Notes: a model not told the origin generated them from the letters alone. A DNA stretch of 64,000 nt from Lentisphaerae bacterium GWF2_57_35 (GCA_001804865.1 MHBK01000055.1:233614-297613); one strand, 5' to 3'. Shown: positions 18,676 to 28,351, counted from the first letter of the stretch. Program-made: numbers and translations.

Positions 18676-19548
18676 ATGACTATTTTCCGTCGGATGGGTT
18701 GGATGATGTTGGTGGGATGGCTGGGCGTGGGCTTGACGGCATCGGCTCAGGGCTTGGCCAAGATTTCAAAAACGCCTTATTTGGGGGCGATTGTGGTGGA
18801 CGCGGCCAGTGGGAAGGCCTTGTTCGAAGATCATGCCGATACCAAAGGTTATCCTGCCAGTGTCCTAAAACTCATGGATTTGCTGATTATTCTCGAAAAA
18901 ATCGACCAAGGCGTATTGAAGCTGGAAGATCCCGTAACCGTGACGGCCGAGTCTTCCAGAATAGGCGGCTCGCAGGTCTATTTGAAGGAACACGAAGTTT
19001 TTACGGTGGATGAACTTCTCTATGCGCTGATGATTCAGTCGGCCAACGATGCCGCCACCGCTCTGGCCATTCATATAGCGGGCACGAAAGATGCATTTGT
19101 GGAGCTTATGAATCAGAAAGCGAAGGAGCTGGGGATGACGGCCACGACCTTCGAGTCAGTGCATGGGTTGCCCCCGGGCAAGGGCCAGAAGCCCGATATT
19201 ACGACCGCCCGCGATCTGGCCATCCTGGGTTGCGCACTGGCGAAGCATCCCCAAGTGTTCAAGTATACTTCGGTGCGCCAGAAGGGATTCAGAAACGATA
19301 CCTTCGGCATGCAGACGCATAATCATTTGCTGGGCAGTTTTGAAGGATGCGACGGATTCAAGACGGGGTACTATAAAGTCGCTGGTTTTTCGATCGTGGC
19401 CACGGCTGTTCGTAATGGCAACCGGGTCATTGCCGTAGTGATGGGCAGCGAAGCCCGGGATGTGCGCGACGCCAAGGCCAAGGAATTGCTGACCAAAGGC
19501 TTTATGGCTTTGCCTCGAGCGGACGCGGCTAAACCGGCTGGGAAGTAG
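18676..19548 (+). CDS. D-alanyl-D-alanine carboxypeptidase (S11, PBP5-type)
   Basis: 290 residues; the ATG at 18676 follows AAAGAAAGGA and begins a good signal peptide ending in TASAQG. The three penicillin-binding motifs are present: SVLK (Ser62, Lys65), SAN (122-124) and KTG (229-231). It trims the terminal D-Ala of peptidoglycan pentapeptides in the periplasm. It is shorter than E. coli PBP5 and lacks most of the C-terminal beta domain and membrane anchor, as in many S11 enzymes. It stands alone between divergent and convergent neighbours. Confidence 0.88.
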   Translation: MTIFRRMGWMMLVGWLGVGLTASAQGLAKISKTPYLGAIVVDAASGKALFEDHADTKGYPASVLKLMDLLIILEKIDQGVLKLEDPVTVTAESSRIGGSQVYLKEHEVFTVDELLYALMIQSANDAATALAIHIAGTKDAFVELMNQKAKELGMTATTFESVHGLPPGKGQKPDITTARDLAILGCALAKHPQVFKYTSVRQKGFRNDTFGMQTHNHLLGSFEGCDGFKTGYYKVAGFSIVATAVRNGNRVIAVVMGSEARDVRDAKAKELLTKGFMALPRADAAKPAGK

Positions 19549-19630
19549 GGACGACAAGCAAAGCGGTTCAACGCAAAGGCCGCAAAGAAGGCACTCGCAA
19601 AGATCGCGAAGGGATTGAGGGGGAATCCAA

Positions 19631-20233
19631 TTACGTCGTCGCCTGCAAGACTTCCTGCGTCTCCCGGCGCAGCCGTTTGAGTTGGCCGGCGATGGCTATT
19701 TTTTTCAGCGGGGACATTCGATCGACAAAAAGGACTCCATTCAGGTGGTCCAGTTCGTGTTGAACGGCGCGGGCCATGAATTCCTTCAGATGAATGGATT
19801 GCTGGGCGCCTTTTATATCCATGTACTTCAAGGTAATCTCTTTTGCCCGTGGAATGGGGGCCGAAATATCCGGAAAACTCAGGCATCCTTCCTCGCAGGC
19901 CTCAGACTCCTCGGACATTTCTGTGATCTCGGGATTGAGCAGCGCCCACGGCATGGGGATATCCGGATGAAGCCGGTTGCCCGCTTCATCGACGTCGTAA
20001 CTGGCCGGTACGTCCAGCACCGCGATAGCCTCCGTGCGGCCGACCTGCTGGGCGGCGAGTCCGACGCCTTTGGCGGCATGCATGGTTTCGATCATGTCGT
20101 CCGCCAACGCCCGTATTTCCTTCGTAATTTTTACGATCTGCGTCGATTTTTCGCGCAGAACAGGATCGCCATAAGTTCGAATATTCAGTTTCACGAGGAC
20201 ACTATACCGGGGCCTCGCCAATTTTTCAAACAT
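19631..20233 (-). CDS. def: Peptide deformylase
   Basis: Up to 200 residues. The three metal-site motifs are intact: GVGLAAQQVG, EGCLSFP (metal Cys) and QHELDHLNG (HExxH). It removes the formyl group from nascent proteins. The ATG at 20233 gives a 13-residue extension; a GTG at 20194 would yield KLNIRTYGDPVLR, the usual N-terminus of the family, so the true start may be there. Neither start has a strong ribosome-binding site. Confidence 0.93.
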   Translation of the reverse strand: MFEKLARPRYSVLVKLNIRTYGDPVLREKSTQIVKITKEIRALADDMIETMHAAKGVGLAAQQVGRTEAIAVLDVPASYDVDEAGNRLHPDIPMPWALLNPEITEMSEESEACEEGCLSFPDISAPIPRAKEITLKYMDIKGAQQSIHLKEFMARAVQHELDHLNGVLFVDRMSPLKKIAIAGQLKRLRRETQEVLQATT

Positions 20234-20315
20234 CGGATTTGAGTTGAATTACACGTGTTGGAATGTGCTTTTAGTATTTGCCCAAGTTCCAGCCTTTCCT
20301 TATCATGTGGCGCGC

Positions 20316-21080
20316 ATGAACGATACACTGATTGTCATTCCGACTTATAACGAAAAGGAAAACGTCATCGACATTTCGAAGGCGGTCCTGTCCTCTTGTC
20401 CTGAGACGGATATCCTTTTTGTCGACGACAATTCGCCCGATGGAACCGGTCGGATGGCCGATGACCTGGCGGCGGAAAACCCCAGAATTCATGTGCTGCA
20501 CCGCCAGCAAAAGCAGGGCTTGGGCCGGGCTTACATTGCCGGTTTCAAGTGGGCGCTGGAACGGTCGTACGAATTGATTTTCGAGATGGATGCCGATTTT
20601 TCGCACGATCCGAAATCGATTCCCGCGATTCGGACGGCCGCGCTGTCGGCGGATTTGGCCCTGGGGTCGCGCTATGTGAACGGCATTCGGGTGATCAATT
20701 GGCCGTTGAGCCGGCTCATTCTGAGCACGGGCGCCGCGCTGTATGTTCGGCTGCTCACAGGAATGCCTTTTACGGATCCGACGGGTGGGTTCAAATGCTA
20801 CCGGCGGGCGGTCCTGGAGATGATCGATCTCGACGGGATAAAATCCAACGGTTATTCCTTCCAGATTGAAATGACCCACACCACCTGGCGGCTGGGTTTT
20901 CGGATTGTCGAAGTGCCCATTGTTTTCGAAGAGCGGCGGTCGGGTTTTTCCAAGATGAGTTCCAACATCGTTCGCGAGGCCTTGTGGTTGGTTTGGAAGT
21001 TGCTGTTCCGCTGCCGTTTTCAGCGGCATCCAGGGGCGATGCATCCTCGTAGCGTGGCGGTTAAAGGGGCTGGGGCATGA
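20316..21080 (+). CDS. Polyprenol monophosphomannose synthase-like GT2
   Basis: 254 residues from the ATG at 20316, which begins the family N-terminus TLIVIPTYNEKEN. Further motifs are VDDNSPDGTG, EMDADFSHDP (DxD), GSRYVNG, DPTGGFKCYRR and SNGYSFQIEM. It matches Dpm1-type enzymes that make polyprenyl-phosphate-mannose (or glucose) at the inner membrane. Unlike longer homologues it has no C-terminal membrane domain. It overlaps the downstream UbiA-type gene by four bases, so the two products probably share a polyprenol-phosphate glycolipid pathway. Confidence 0.88.
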   Translation: MNDTLIVIPTYNEKENVIDISKAVLSSCPETDILFVDDNSPDGTGRMADDLAAENPRIHVLHRQQKQGLGRAYIAGFKWALERSYELIFEMDADFSHDPKSIPAIRTAALSADLALGSRYVNGIRVINWPLSRLILSTGAALYVRLLTGMPFTDPTGGFKCYRRAVLEMIDLDGIKSNGYSFQIEMTHTTWRLGFRIVEVPIVFEERRSGFSKMSSNIVREALWLVWKLLFRCRFQRHPGAMHPRSVAVKGAGA

Positions 21081-21979
21081 AGCGTCCGTGGGCGGTGAGC
21101 CTTATCGTAGCCCTGCGGCCCACGCAATGGACGAAGAATGCGGTCGTATTGGCGGCGTGGATATTTGCGCTGGGGGATCGAACCCAGCAGGTCAGTTTGT
21201 CTTCGTTTTGGACGGCCTTGCAGGCCGCGGTCTTGTTCTGCCTGGTGTCGAGCGCCATCTATCTCATCAACGATATCCGCGATGTGCCTTGGGATCGCAT
21301 GCATCCCAAGAAGCAGAAGCGCCCGATTGCCGCGGGCGAACTGTCGATTCCTGCGGCTTCCAGCCTGGCGGGGCTTTTGCTGATCGCGGGCTTGGGGCAG
21401 GCCTGGCTGGTGGCGCCGGCGCTGTGCGGCGTTTTGGCGGTATATGTCGCTTTGCAGCTTGGCTATTGTTTTTTCCTGAAGAAAATCGCGCTGATCGATC
21501 TGTTCGTCATTGCTTCGGGCTTTGTGTTGAGAGCTCTGGCGGGGGCGCTGGCCTTGCAAGTGACGATTTCTCCCTGGCTGCTGCTCTGCACCCTGTTGCT
21601 GGCGTTGTTTCTGGCGCTTTGCAAACGCCGCCACGAGAAAGTGGTCTTGGCCGATACGGCCGCCGAAACCCGTCAGAATATGGGGCAGTACAGCGAGAAG
21701 CTGCTCGATCAGCTCATCGTGATCGTCAGTTCCACGACCGTCATGTCCTATTCGCTCTATACCCTCTGGCCGGATACCATCGCCAAATTCGGGACGCCCT
21801 TGCTGGGGTTGACCATCCCGTTCGTGATCTTCGGCCTTTTCCGTTATCTTGACCTGGTTTATCGACACGAGCAGGGGGACCGGCCCGAACGCATTCTGTT
21901 GACGGATGGCCCTCTCTTGATTGACTTGGCGTTGTACGGCTTGACCGTAGTGTTTGTTCTGCTGTTCAAAAATGGCTGA
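21077..21979 (+). CDS. UbiA-family prenyltransferase, DPPR-synthase-like
   Basis: 300 residues with eight or nine hydrophobic helices. The first Asp-rich motif NDIRDVPWDRMHPKKQKRP is typical of 5-phosphoribose-1-diphosphate:decaprenyl-phosphate phosphoribosyltransferases. The second lies around RHEKVVLAD and RQNMGQYSEKLLD. Such enzymes make prenyl-phosphoryl-ribose, a donor for arabinan-type glycans in actinobacteria; what it serves here is unknown. It starts inside the stop of the preceding GT2. Confidence 0.82.
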   Translation: MKRPWAVSLIVALRPTQWTKNAVVLAAWIFALGDRTQQVSLSSFWTALQAAVLFCLVSSAIYLINDIRDVPWDRMHPKKQKRPIAAGELSIPAASSLAGLLLIAGLGQAWLVAPALCGVLAVYVALQLGYCFFLKKIALIDLFVIASGFVLRALAGALALQVTISPWLLLCTLLLALFLALCKRRHEKVVLADTAAETRQNMGQYSEKLLDQLIVIVSSTTVMSYSLYTLWPDTIAKFGTPLLGLTIPFVIFGLFRYLDLVYRHEQGDRPERILLTDGPLLIDLALYGLTVVFVLLFKNG

Positions 21980-22053
21980 AAACACGGTGCTGCCATGTCG
22001 TTTGCCTTCAGGTTGGGGGCTGCAAATCGCTCTCAGTTCCCTGTCTACGCTAT

Positions 22054-22137
22054 TTTACATAAAGGCGTGGCCTGCGTATTAACCAAAGATCGCGCCCTTG
22101 GGCGAAAGGAGGTTCCCGGCAGAATACGCTATGTAAA
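22054..22137 (+). ncRNA. Candidate structured RNA element in the 5' leader
   Basis: An 84-base region with nested complementarity. TTTACATA (22054-22061) pairs with TATGTAAA (22130-22137). AGGC/GCCT (22063-22073) forms a small side hairpin. GCGTATT (22074-22080) pairs with AATACGC (22123-22129), stacked directly on the first helix. AACC/GGTT (22081-22084, 22111-22114) encloses CGCC/GGCG (22093-22104). It ends 49 bases before the SphA-like gene. It does not match a riboswitch class I recognise. Confidence 0.4.
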
Positions 22138-22186
22138 TGTCGCGAATGGTCGTTTGGTCGATTCATGATTAATCAAGGAGAAGTGA

Positions 22187-23095
22187 ATGAGGAAGTTCGT
22201 ACGTATCGTAGGCTGTGTTCTCGTATCTTGGGGATTCATGGAGGGATCGTGTTGGGCGCAGGCCACAGAGGGACATTATGTCAATGGGGTGGAAGGCATC
22301 AAAGCGGCTTCGCTGCCTCCGCCGGGGATCTACTGGCGAATGTACAATGTATATTATCACGCGGATACGTTGCGCGATGGAGACGGGGACAAGGCGGATG
22401 TGGGTTTCGATGTGAAGGTTTTCGCGAACGTCAATCGCTTGATTTGGATGACAAAGACGGAAGTATTGGGCGGTAATTTCTTTATGGATGGCTTGGTTCC
22501 GGTCCAATACACGGATATTAAGCTCGACGCTTTTGGGGTCGACGACAACAAGCTCGCCATCGGCGATCCATTTGTTGAACCGTTGGGCCTTTCCTGGCAC
22601 GGCAAGCAGTATGACGCGGCTGTGGCCGGCGGCGCTTATCTTCCGGTTGGCGATTACGATAAGGACGATGCGGCCAGCCCGGGCAAGGACATGTGGACGT
22701 TCATGCTGACGGCCGGCGGCACCGTATATTTCGATCAGGAAAAAACCTGGGCAGCCTCCATCCTGAGCCGCTTCGAAACACACAGCTATAAGAAGGACAC
22801 CGATATACGCCCTGGCAACGATTTCCATTTCGAATACGGCTTCAGCAAGACGTTCATGCAGACGCTGGATGTCGGTCTTGCCGGCTATTGCCAATGGCAG
22901 GTGAGCGACGACAAGGGCTCGGATGTGGTTTGGGATGAAGGCTCCCACGATCGCGTGGTTGCCGCCGGCCCCGAAGTAAACTACTTCATTCCGAAATATC
23001 TTTTCTTTGTCTCTCTGCGGCATGAGTTGGAGTTTTTTGCCGAAGACCGTCCAGAAGGCGCCGTGACGACCTTGACGCTGACCAAAGGTTTCTAA
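22187..23095 (+). CDS. SphA/phenol-MetA-type outer-membrane transporter
   Basis: 302 residues with AAGGAG nine bases before the ATG and a signal peptide ending near CWAQA. The body, beginning HYVNGVEGIKAASLPPPGIYW, matches the MetA-pathway (SphA) beta-barrel family: amphipathic strands alternate through PVQYTDIK, GGAYLPVGDY and FHFEYGFSKTF and end in an aromatic LTLTKGF typical for BAM-dependent insertion. It sits 24 bases before a periplasmic binding protein, so together they may take up a small substrate. Confidence 0.78.
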   Translation: MRKFVRIVGCVLVSWGFMEGSCWAQATEGHYVNGVEGIKAASLPPPGIYWRMYNVYYHADTLRDGDGDKADVGFDVKVFANVNRLIWMTKTEVLGGNFFMDGLVPVQYTDIKLDAFGVDDNKLAIGDPFVEPLGLSWHGKQYDAAVAGGAYLPVGDYDKDDAASPGKDMWTFMLTAGGTVYFDQEKTWAASILSRFETHSYKKDTDIRPGNDFHFEYGFSKTFMQTLDVGLAGYCQWQVSDDKGSDVVWDEGSHDRVVAAGPEVNYFIPKYLFFVSLRHELEFFAEDRPEGAVTTLTLTKGF

Positions 23096-23119
23096 ACAAC
23101 ACCCAAGGAGAATGCACAT

Positions 23120-23833
23120 ATGTTGAAGAAGACTCTATTAGGCCTGCTTATCGGCGGGTGCGCCGTTGCGAGTTTTGCCGCGCAATACAAGATGGCCGGC
23201 TATCCGATTCCGTTGATGATTGTCGACAAGGACAACGGGCTCTTTGTCGAAGCGGTTAAGGAGATGATCGCCCGCTCGGGCGTGGATATGGAAATTGTCG
23301 TCTATCCGGCGCCCCGGACGGTTGAAAACTTCCACAAAGGCGAAGTCGACGGATTTTTCCCGGCGCTCGATGTTTTGATCGAAAAGGACAAAGCGGCGAC
23401 GGAAGAAGTCATTTACGTCAAAGAAGACTACGCCTTCACGCGCAAAGGCGAGGTGGAAATCAAATCCATCAAGGAATTGGAAGGCAAGAAAGTCGGCGTG
23501 ACGGCCGGTTATCCGTACGTCAACGAAATCATGAAGAACCCGGCGATCAAACTGGAAGTCGGGCCGGACGACATTTCGAATATGCAGAAATTGTCGAAAG
23601 GCCGGATCGATATATTTGTTGTCGAAGAAAAGACCGGTCTCAAGGCGTTGGAACAAAGCGCCGTGGACAATGTGACCTATCCGGCCGGTTCGCCGCTGTC
23701 GCAGCAGAAGGTCTATATTGCCTTCCAACCGACGGATTCCGGCAAAGAGCTGGCCGCCAAGTTCTCCGCGGCGCTGAGTGAAATGAAGAAGGACGGCTCC
23801 TTCGGAAAAATCATGACGCCCGCAGGCAAATAG
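23120..23833 (+). CDS. Periplasmic solute-binding protein, family 3-like
   Basis: 237 residues with AAGGAG upstream and a signal peptide ending in ASFAAQ. The fold signatures are NGLFVEAVKEMIARSG, the KSIKELEGKKVGVTAGYPY strand that starts lobe 2, and a closing AALSEMKKDGSFGKIM helix. It resembles amino-acid-type binding proteins, but no permease or ATPase gene follows. It could serve a chemoreceptor or a transporter encoded elsewhere. A strong terminator follows. Confidence 0.8.
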   Translation: MLKKTLLGLLIGGCAVASFAAQYKMAGYPIPLMIVDKDNGLFVEAVKEMIARSGVDMEIVVYPAPRTVENFHKGEVDGFFPALDVLIEKDKAATEEVIYVKEDYAFTRKGEVEIKSIKELEGKKVGVTAGYPYVNEIMKNPAIKLEVGPDDISNMQKLSKGRIDIFVVEEKTGLKALEQSAVDNVTYPAGSPLSQQKVYIAFQPTDSGKELAAKFSAALSEMKKDGSFGKIMTPAGK

Positions 23834-23852
23834 CGGATTCTTGAAAAGCATG

Positions 23853-23890
23853 ACCGCCGGCAGGGATTCTCCTTGCCGGCGGTTTTTTTG
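23853..23890 (+). terminator. Rho-independent terminator
   Basis: Stem CCGCCGGCA/TGCCGGCGG followed by seven T residues, 20 bases after the stop of the solute-binding protein gene. Confidence 0.9.
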
Positions 23891-24039
23891 TATAGGTTGC
23901 CTGGAGAAGAGCGCCCGTCTTCGCCCGCCTGCGCACCTGCCCGCAATGCTACGCATAGCGTTGCAGGCGGGTCGCTACGCGAAGCGTTGCGGGCAGGGAG
24001 AAGCCGGGCCGCCTATAGGCTCGAACGAAACGCCGCGGT

Positions 24040-25554
24040 TTAGAAATCCTTGAATTCGGCATCGTCCAGAGGGATGACTTCCTCGGGTCGGACCTTGCTG
24101 GTCGCGGCGGCGGCCGGGCGTTGCGCGGCCGCCGGCTTGCGTTGGGGCGTCTTTACGGGTTTCTCTTCGGTCGTCGGTTTGACGGCGGCCGACACATGAG
24201 CCACGGCTATTTCCTGTCCCATCTTTTTCGAAGAGCCAACAAACCCCTTCAAGTGATCGACGATATCGCTCAGTTCCGTGGCTTGCGAATTCAGATCTTC
24301 GGCCACGGCGGCGGACTCTTCGGCGGTGGAGGCGTTTTGCTGGATGGTCTTTTCCATTTCGGAGACGGCGGTGTTGATATGGTCGATGCCCAGGGCCTGC
24401 TCCTTGGCCGCACCCGCAATGTCGGCAATCAACGAGGCCACTTTGCCGGAATCTGCTTTGAGACCCTTCATGGCATCGCCGACCTCCTGTGTGACTCGTA
24501 CGCCCGCCTCCGCGCTCTTCCGGGACGAATCCAGCAATTCGGTCGTGTTTTTAGCGGCATCGGCGCTGCGACGGGCCAGGTTGCGGACCTCTTCGGCCAC
24601 CACGGCAAAGCCTTTGCCGGCTTCGCCTGCGCGTGCGGCTTCCACGGCGGCGTTCAACGCCAGCAAATTGGTTTGAAAGGCGATTTCGTCGATGGTCTTG
24701 ATGATGGTGGCGGTTTGAGTGGTGGTATTCTTGATTTCGGCGATCGTGCCGGACATTCGTTCCATGGCCTCGTTCAGTTGTTCGAATTTGCGATGGCTCT
24801 CCGTCATGGTCGTGTTGGCTTGATTCGCGTAGTCCGCATTATTCCTGGTCATGGACGCCGCTTCCGCGATGGAGGCGGCCGTTTCTTCCAGGCTGGCGGA
24901 TTGCTCGCTCGAAGCGGAAGCGAGGGATTGGCTGGAGGCGGTAATTTGCTGGGACGTTTCGGCGACTCGCACCGTCTTGCTCGACAGGCCGTCGATGACC
25001 AAGCGAATGGGCTTGACCACGAAGAGCTTAATGGAGAAGTGAAGGGCGATGGCCAGGATGACGGCTATGAACAGGATGCCGGCGGAAGTCCGAACGATTT
25101 CGGCATGAAGCTCGGCCTTCATGTAATGGGGCGACACATAGAGTTCGACCTGTCCGATCAAATCCTTCTCTTTTTGAATGGGACGCGCGGTCGTCATCAA
25201 TCCGTTTCCGGAGGGCGCTTCCTTGGCCGCCACTATTTCGCCCGCCTCGTTACGGATTTTGCCGATGATCAGTTTCTTGCGATCCGGTTCGTACACCAGA
25301 ACGGCTTGAATGGTTTTTTCGTCCATTTCCGTAACGACAAATTGCTCGACCAACGTATGGTTCATGTCCCAGATGGGAATTTCAAGGCTTCGGGACAACC
25401 GCAGGCCCGTGCATTCGAGCTTGCCGGTTAGCTCGGCCGTCAGCCTCGCCCGGCTGGAGAGAATGTTGAGCCCTCCGAAGACGAGCAGGACCAGAGTGAT
25501 TAATGCGGTTAGTACGATACACAGCGTCGCCGTTTTGAAGCCTTTTTGAGCCAT
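24040..25554 (-). CDS. Methyl-accepting chemotaxis protein
   Basis: 504 residues. Membrane helices at about 10-33 and 165-187 flank a periplasmic sensor domain of about 130 residues. The cytoplasmic hairpin tip, [20 protein letters not shown] then [16 protein letters not shown], is the conserved CheA/CheW-binding site, with Glu/Gln-rich methylation helices on both sides. A Pro/Ala/Lys-rich linker ends in an acidic-aromatic tail ([10 protein letters not shown]), which may tether adaptation enzymes. No che genes adjoin. It is convergent with the solute-binding protein gene, which might supply its ligand-binding partner. Confidence 0.92.
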   Translation of the reverse strand: MAQKGFKTATLCIVLTALITLVLLVFGGLNILSSRARLTAELTGKLECTGLRLSRSLEIPIWDMNHTLVEQFVVTEMDEKTIQAVLVYEPDRKKLIIGKIRNEAGEIVAAKEAPSGNGLMTTARPIQKEKDLIGQVELYVSPHYMKAELHAEIVRTSAGILFIAVILAIALHFSIKLFVVKPIRLVIDGLSSKTVRVAETSQQITASSQSLASASSEQSASLEETAASIAEAASMTRNNADYANQANTTMTESHRKFEQLNEAMERMSGTIAEIKNTTTQTATIIKTIDEIAFQTNLLALNAAVEAARAGEAGKGFAVVAEEVRNLARRSADAAKNTTELLDSSRKSAEAGVRVTQEVGDAMKGLKADSGKVASLIADIAGAAKEQALGIDHINTAVSEMEKTIQQNASTAEESAAVAEDLNSQATELSDIVDHLKGFVGSSKKMGQEIAVAHVSAAVKPTTEEKPVKTPQRKPAAAQRPAAAATSKVRPEEVIPLDDAEFKDF

Positions 25555-25815
25555 GTTATTGTTTCCTTGTTTACGCTGGAGGACAGCGTGAGTTTTTGTA
25601 AATTATTGCTTCGCTCAAATGTACCCAGGCGCCCTTCCGTTGTAAATGAGCATGATAGGGCCATTGGTCCTTAGCGGAAGCTTGATCCTCAAGGTCGCTT
25701 CCGGAAGCGGTTCGCGGCGTCTTTTTTCTTGCTTCCCTGCCTTCTTGAGGATAGTGAGGACAGGTGTTTTCGCTGTTTCATCATCGCAAGTGCGCTTCAA
25801 TAAATAGAGGTTGAT

Positions 25816-27054
25816 ATGAATGACGCTCGTATTCCGCCCTCGGGGCCTGAAGTGGTTCTGGTCCTTAATTCGGGGGTTTCTTTTGTCGAGTTCGAAGTAT
25901 TCCGGATGGCCAAGGAGCAACGGATGCTCGCCAAGGGGATTGTCGAACGCATCGGGCAGAAAGATTCCCATTTGACCTACGAACGCTACGACGGGCATGA
26001 AGTGAAGGAGAAAGGCCCGATTCAGGATATCCACGAAGCGCTGCAATTGGTTTGCGAACGGTGCGCCGATTCGCATTTCGGCGTGCTGGAATCTGCCGCC
26101 CAACTGGACGCCATCGGGCATCGCGTGGTGCATGGCGGCGAGAAATTCCACGAATCCACGCGGATCACCGAGGCCGTGAAAAAAAGCATTGCCGACTGCG
26201 CCTCGCTGGCTCCCTTGCACAATCCGGCCAATTTGCAGGGCATTGAAGCCTGCGAAAAAGCGTTTCCCGGCGTGCCGAACGTGGCGGTGTTCGACACGGC
26301 GTTCCATCACTCGATGCCGCCCTCCTCGTATCTTTACGCCATTCCTTACGAACTCTACGAAAAATACGGTGTCCGGAAATACGGCTTTCATGGCTGCTCG
26401 CATCAATATGTCGCCGAAGCGACGGCCTCGTATTTTCAGAAGCCGCTTGGCGATTTGAAGTTGATCACCTGCCATCTGGGCAAGGGCTGCAGCATCACGG
26501 CCATCGATAAAGGGCAGGTGGTGGATACCAGCATGGGCATGACGCCGCTGCCGGGCCTGGTCATGGGCACCCGTTGCGGCGACATCGATCCGGCGGTGAT
26601 TCTCTATCTGGCCAACGAAGGCATGAACGCCGACGAAATCGACGAGCTGCTGAACAAGAAAAGCGGCTTGCTGGGCATCGCGGGCCTGGGCAGCGGAGAT
26701 ATGCGCGACGTGATCGATGCGGCCAACAAGAGCAACGAACAGGCCGCGCGCGCCCTGTGGACGTTCGTCCAGCGACTGGTGTCCTACATCGGCGCCTATT
26801 ACACGATTCTCGAAGGCGCCGATGCGGTGGTGTTCACGGGCGGCATCGGGGAGAACAGCCCCTATGTCCGGTCCCGCGTGGTGGGGCAATTGGGCGTGTT
26901 GGGGTGCCATCTGGACGAAGCCCGGAATTATGTCGTCGGCCGCGCGGCCCTCATCAGCGACGAGCGCAGCACGCTCAAGGCGCTGGTCATGCCGACCAAC
27001 GAGGAATTGATGATTGCCCGCGAGACCGTGCACGTCCTGGCCGGAGCCGTCTGA
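25816..27054 (+). CDS. Acetate-kinase paralogue with degenerate active site
   Basis: 412 residues, roughly 70 percent identical by eye to the next gene. The phosphate-binding strand, normally NSGSSSLKF, reads NSGVSFVEF, losing two Ser and the Lys that contacts phosphate. HLGNGSS reads HLGKGCS (the conserved Asn is lost) and GFHGTSHKYV reads GFHGCSHQYV. GHRVVHGGE, DTAFHHSMP, MGTRCGDIDP and TNEELMIARE are kept. The fold is therefore that of acetate kinase, but ordinary ATP-acetate phosphotransfer looks impaired. A changed substrate, a different phosphoryl donor or a regulatory subunit are all possible. It is 35 bases from the normal copy, probably in one transcript. Confidence 0.75.
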   Translation: MNDARIPPSGPEVVLVLNSGVSFVEFEVFRMAKEQRMLAKGIVERIGQKDSHLTYERYDGHEVKEKGPIQDIHEALQLVCERCADSHFGVLESAAQLDAIGHRVVHGGEKFHESTRITEAVKKSIADCASLAPLHNPANLQGIEACEKAFPGVPNVAVFDTAFHHSMPPSSYLYAIPYELYEKYGVRKYGFHGCSHQYVAEATASYFQKPLGDLKLITCHLGKGCSITAIDKGQVVDTSMGMTPLPGLVMGTRCGDIDPAVILYLANEGMNADEIDELLNKKSGLLGIAGLGSGDMRDVIDAANKSNEQAARALWTFVQRLVSYIGAYYTILEGADAVVFTGGIGENSPYVRSRVVGQLGVLGCHLDEARNYVVGRAALISDERSTLKALVMPTNEELMIARETVHVLAGAV

Positions 27055-27089
27055 GGAATTCGAATTTCAACAAGAAGAAAGAATAGATT

Positions 27090-28313
27090 ATGAGCGCCAA
27101 GAACGAAGTGGTACTGGTCCTTAATTCGGGAAGTTCCTCGCTGAAATTCCAGATTTACCGGATGGCCGGAGAGGAAACGCTGCTGGCCAAGGGGTTGGTG
27201 GAACGCATCGGACTGAAAGAGCCGGTCTTCAACATGAAGCGCCAGGACGGCCGTTCGATCGAGGAATCTCCGCAGATCCACGATCACCTCGACGCCATCA
27301 AGCTGGTCAGCGCCAAGTTGACCGATCCGGACATCGGGGTGCTGGCGTCGTTGTCGGAAGTCACCGTGATCGGTCATCGCGTGGTGCATGGCGGCGAAAC
27401 TTTTCACGATGCGGCGGTGGTTACGGACGAGGTGATCAAGGCCATCCAGGATTGCATTCCCCTGGCGCCGCTGCATAATCCGCCGAACCTGACGGGGATC
27501 GAGGCCTGCCGGGCCGCGTTTCCGGGCGTCCCGAATGTGGCGGTGTTCGATACGGCATTCCATCACTCGATGCCGCCTTCCTCGTACCTGTATGCGATTC
27601 CTTACGAATATTACAAGGACTACGGCATCCGGAAATATGGTTTTCACGGCACCTCGCACAAGTATGTGGCCGAGGCGACGGCCAAGTATCTGAGGCACGA
27701 TTTGTCCAATCTGCGCCTGATTACCTGTCACCTGGGCAACGGCAGCAGCATTACCGCCATCGATCGCGGCAAAGTGGTCGACACAAGCATGGGCATGACG
27801 CCGTTGCCCGGGTTGATCATGGGCACCCGTTGCGGCGACATCGATCCGGCGGTTGTGCTGTATCTGATGCGGCAGGGCATGTCGGTTGAAGACATCAACA
27901 AGCTGCTCAACAAAAAGAGCGGGTTGCTGGGTGTGGCCGGCATCGGCAGCGGCGATATGCGGGATGTCATCGAGGCGGAGGAAAAGGGCAACGAGCAAGC
28001 TTCCCGGGCCTTGTGCATGTTCGTCCAGCGCCTGATCTCCTATATCGGCTCCTACTACACGATCTTGCACGGGGCGCATGCCCTGGTCTTTACCGGCGGC
28101 ATCGGCGAAAACAGTTCCTACATTCGCGCGCGCGTAGTCAAAAAGCTGGCCGAACTGGGTTGCCAGCTCGACGAAACGAAAAACCAGGTGTCGGGCAAGC
28201 CAGCCATCGTCAGCGATGACCGCAGTACGTTGAAAGCCATCGTCATGCCGACCAACGAGGAATTGATGATCGCCCGGGACACGGTGCGCGTGTTGCGCGA
28301 GGCAAGGTCCTAG
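27090..28313 (+). CDS. ackA: Acetate kinase
   Basis: 407 residues with all ASKHA signature residues: LNSGSSSLKF (Asn12, Ser15, Ser17, Lys19), GHRVVHGGE (substrate Arg), DTAFHHSMP (catalytic Asp), GFHGTSHKYV, HLGNGSSITAI, MGTRCGDIDP (Arg) and the Mg-binding Glu in TNEELMIARD. It interconverts acetyl-phosphate and acetate with ADP/ATP, yielding ATP in fermentation. No pta lies next to it; its immediate neighbour is the divergent paralogue. Confidence 0.93.
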   Translation: MSAKNEVVLVLNSGSSSLKFQIYRMAGEETLLAKGLVERIGLKEPVFNMKRQDGRSIEESPQIHDHLDAIKLVSAKLTDPDIGVLASLSEVTVIGHRVVHGGETFHDAAVVTDEVIKAIQDCIPLAPLHNPPNLTGIEACRAAFPGVPNVAVFDTAFHHSMPPSSYLYAIPYEYYKDYGIRKYGFHGTSHKYVAEATAKYLRHDLSNLRLITCHLGNGSSITAIDRGKVVDTSMGMTPLPGLIMGTRCGDIDPAVVLYLMRQGMSVEDINKLLNKKSGLLGVAGIGSGDMRDVIEAEEKGNEQASRALCMFVQRLISYIGSYYTILHGAHALVFTGGIGENSSYIRARVVKKLAELGCQLDETKNQVSGKPAIVSDDRSTLKAIVMPTNEELMIARDTVRVLREARS

Positions 28314-28351
28314 ACCTCAAGGGGATGCCCGTCCATAGAGCAGTAAAATTC

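Noticed and set aside
23891..24039. Second terminator or RNA in the hairpin-rich stretch after the solute-binding protein terminator
   Set aside because: The complementary GCCCGC/GCGGGC and CGCTACGC units look like another interspersed repeat; no T-run or gene end is associated with them.
24121..25431. 436-codon plus-strand frame
   Set aside because: Antisense to the chemoreceptor gene, whose conserved hairpin tip is unmistakable.
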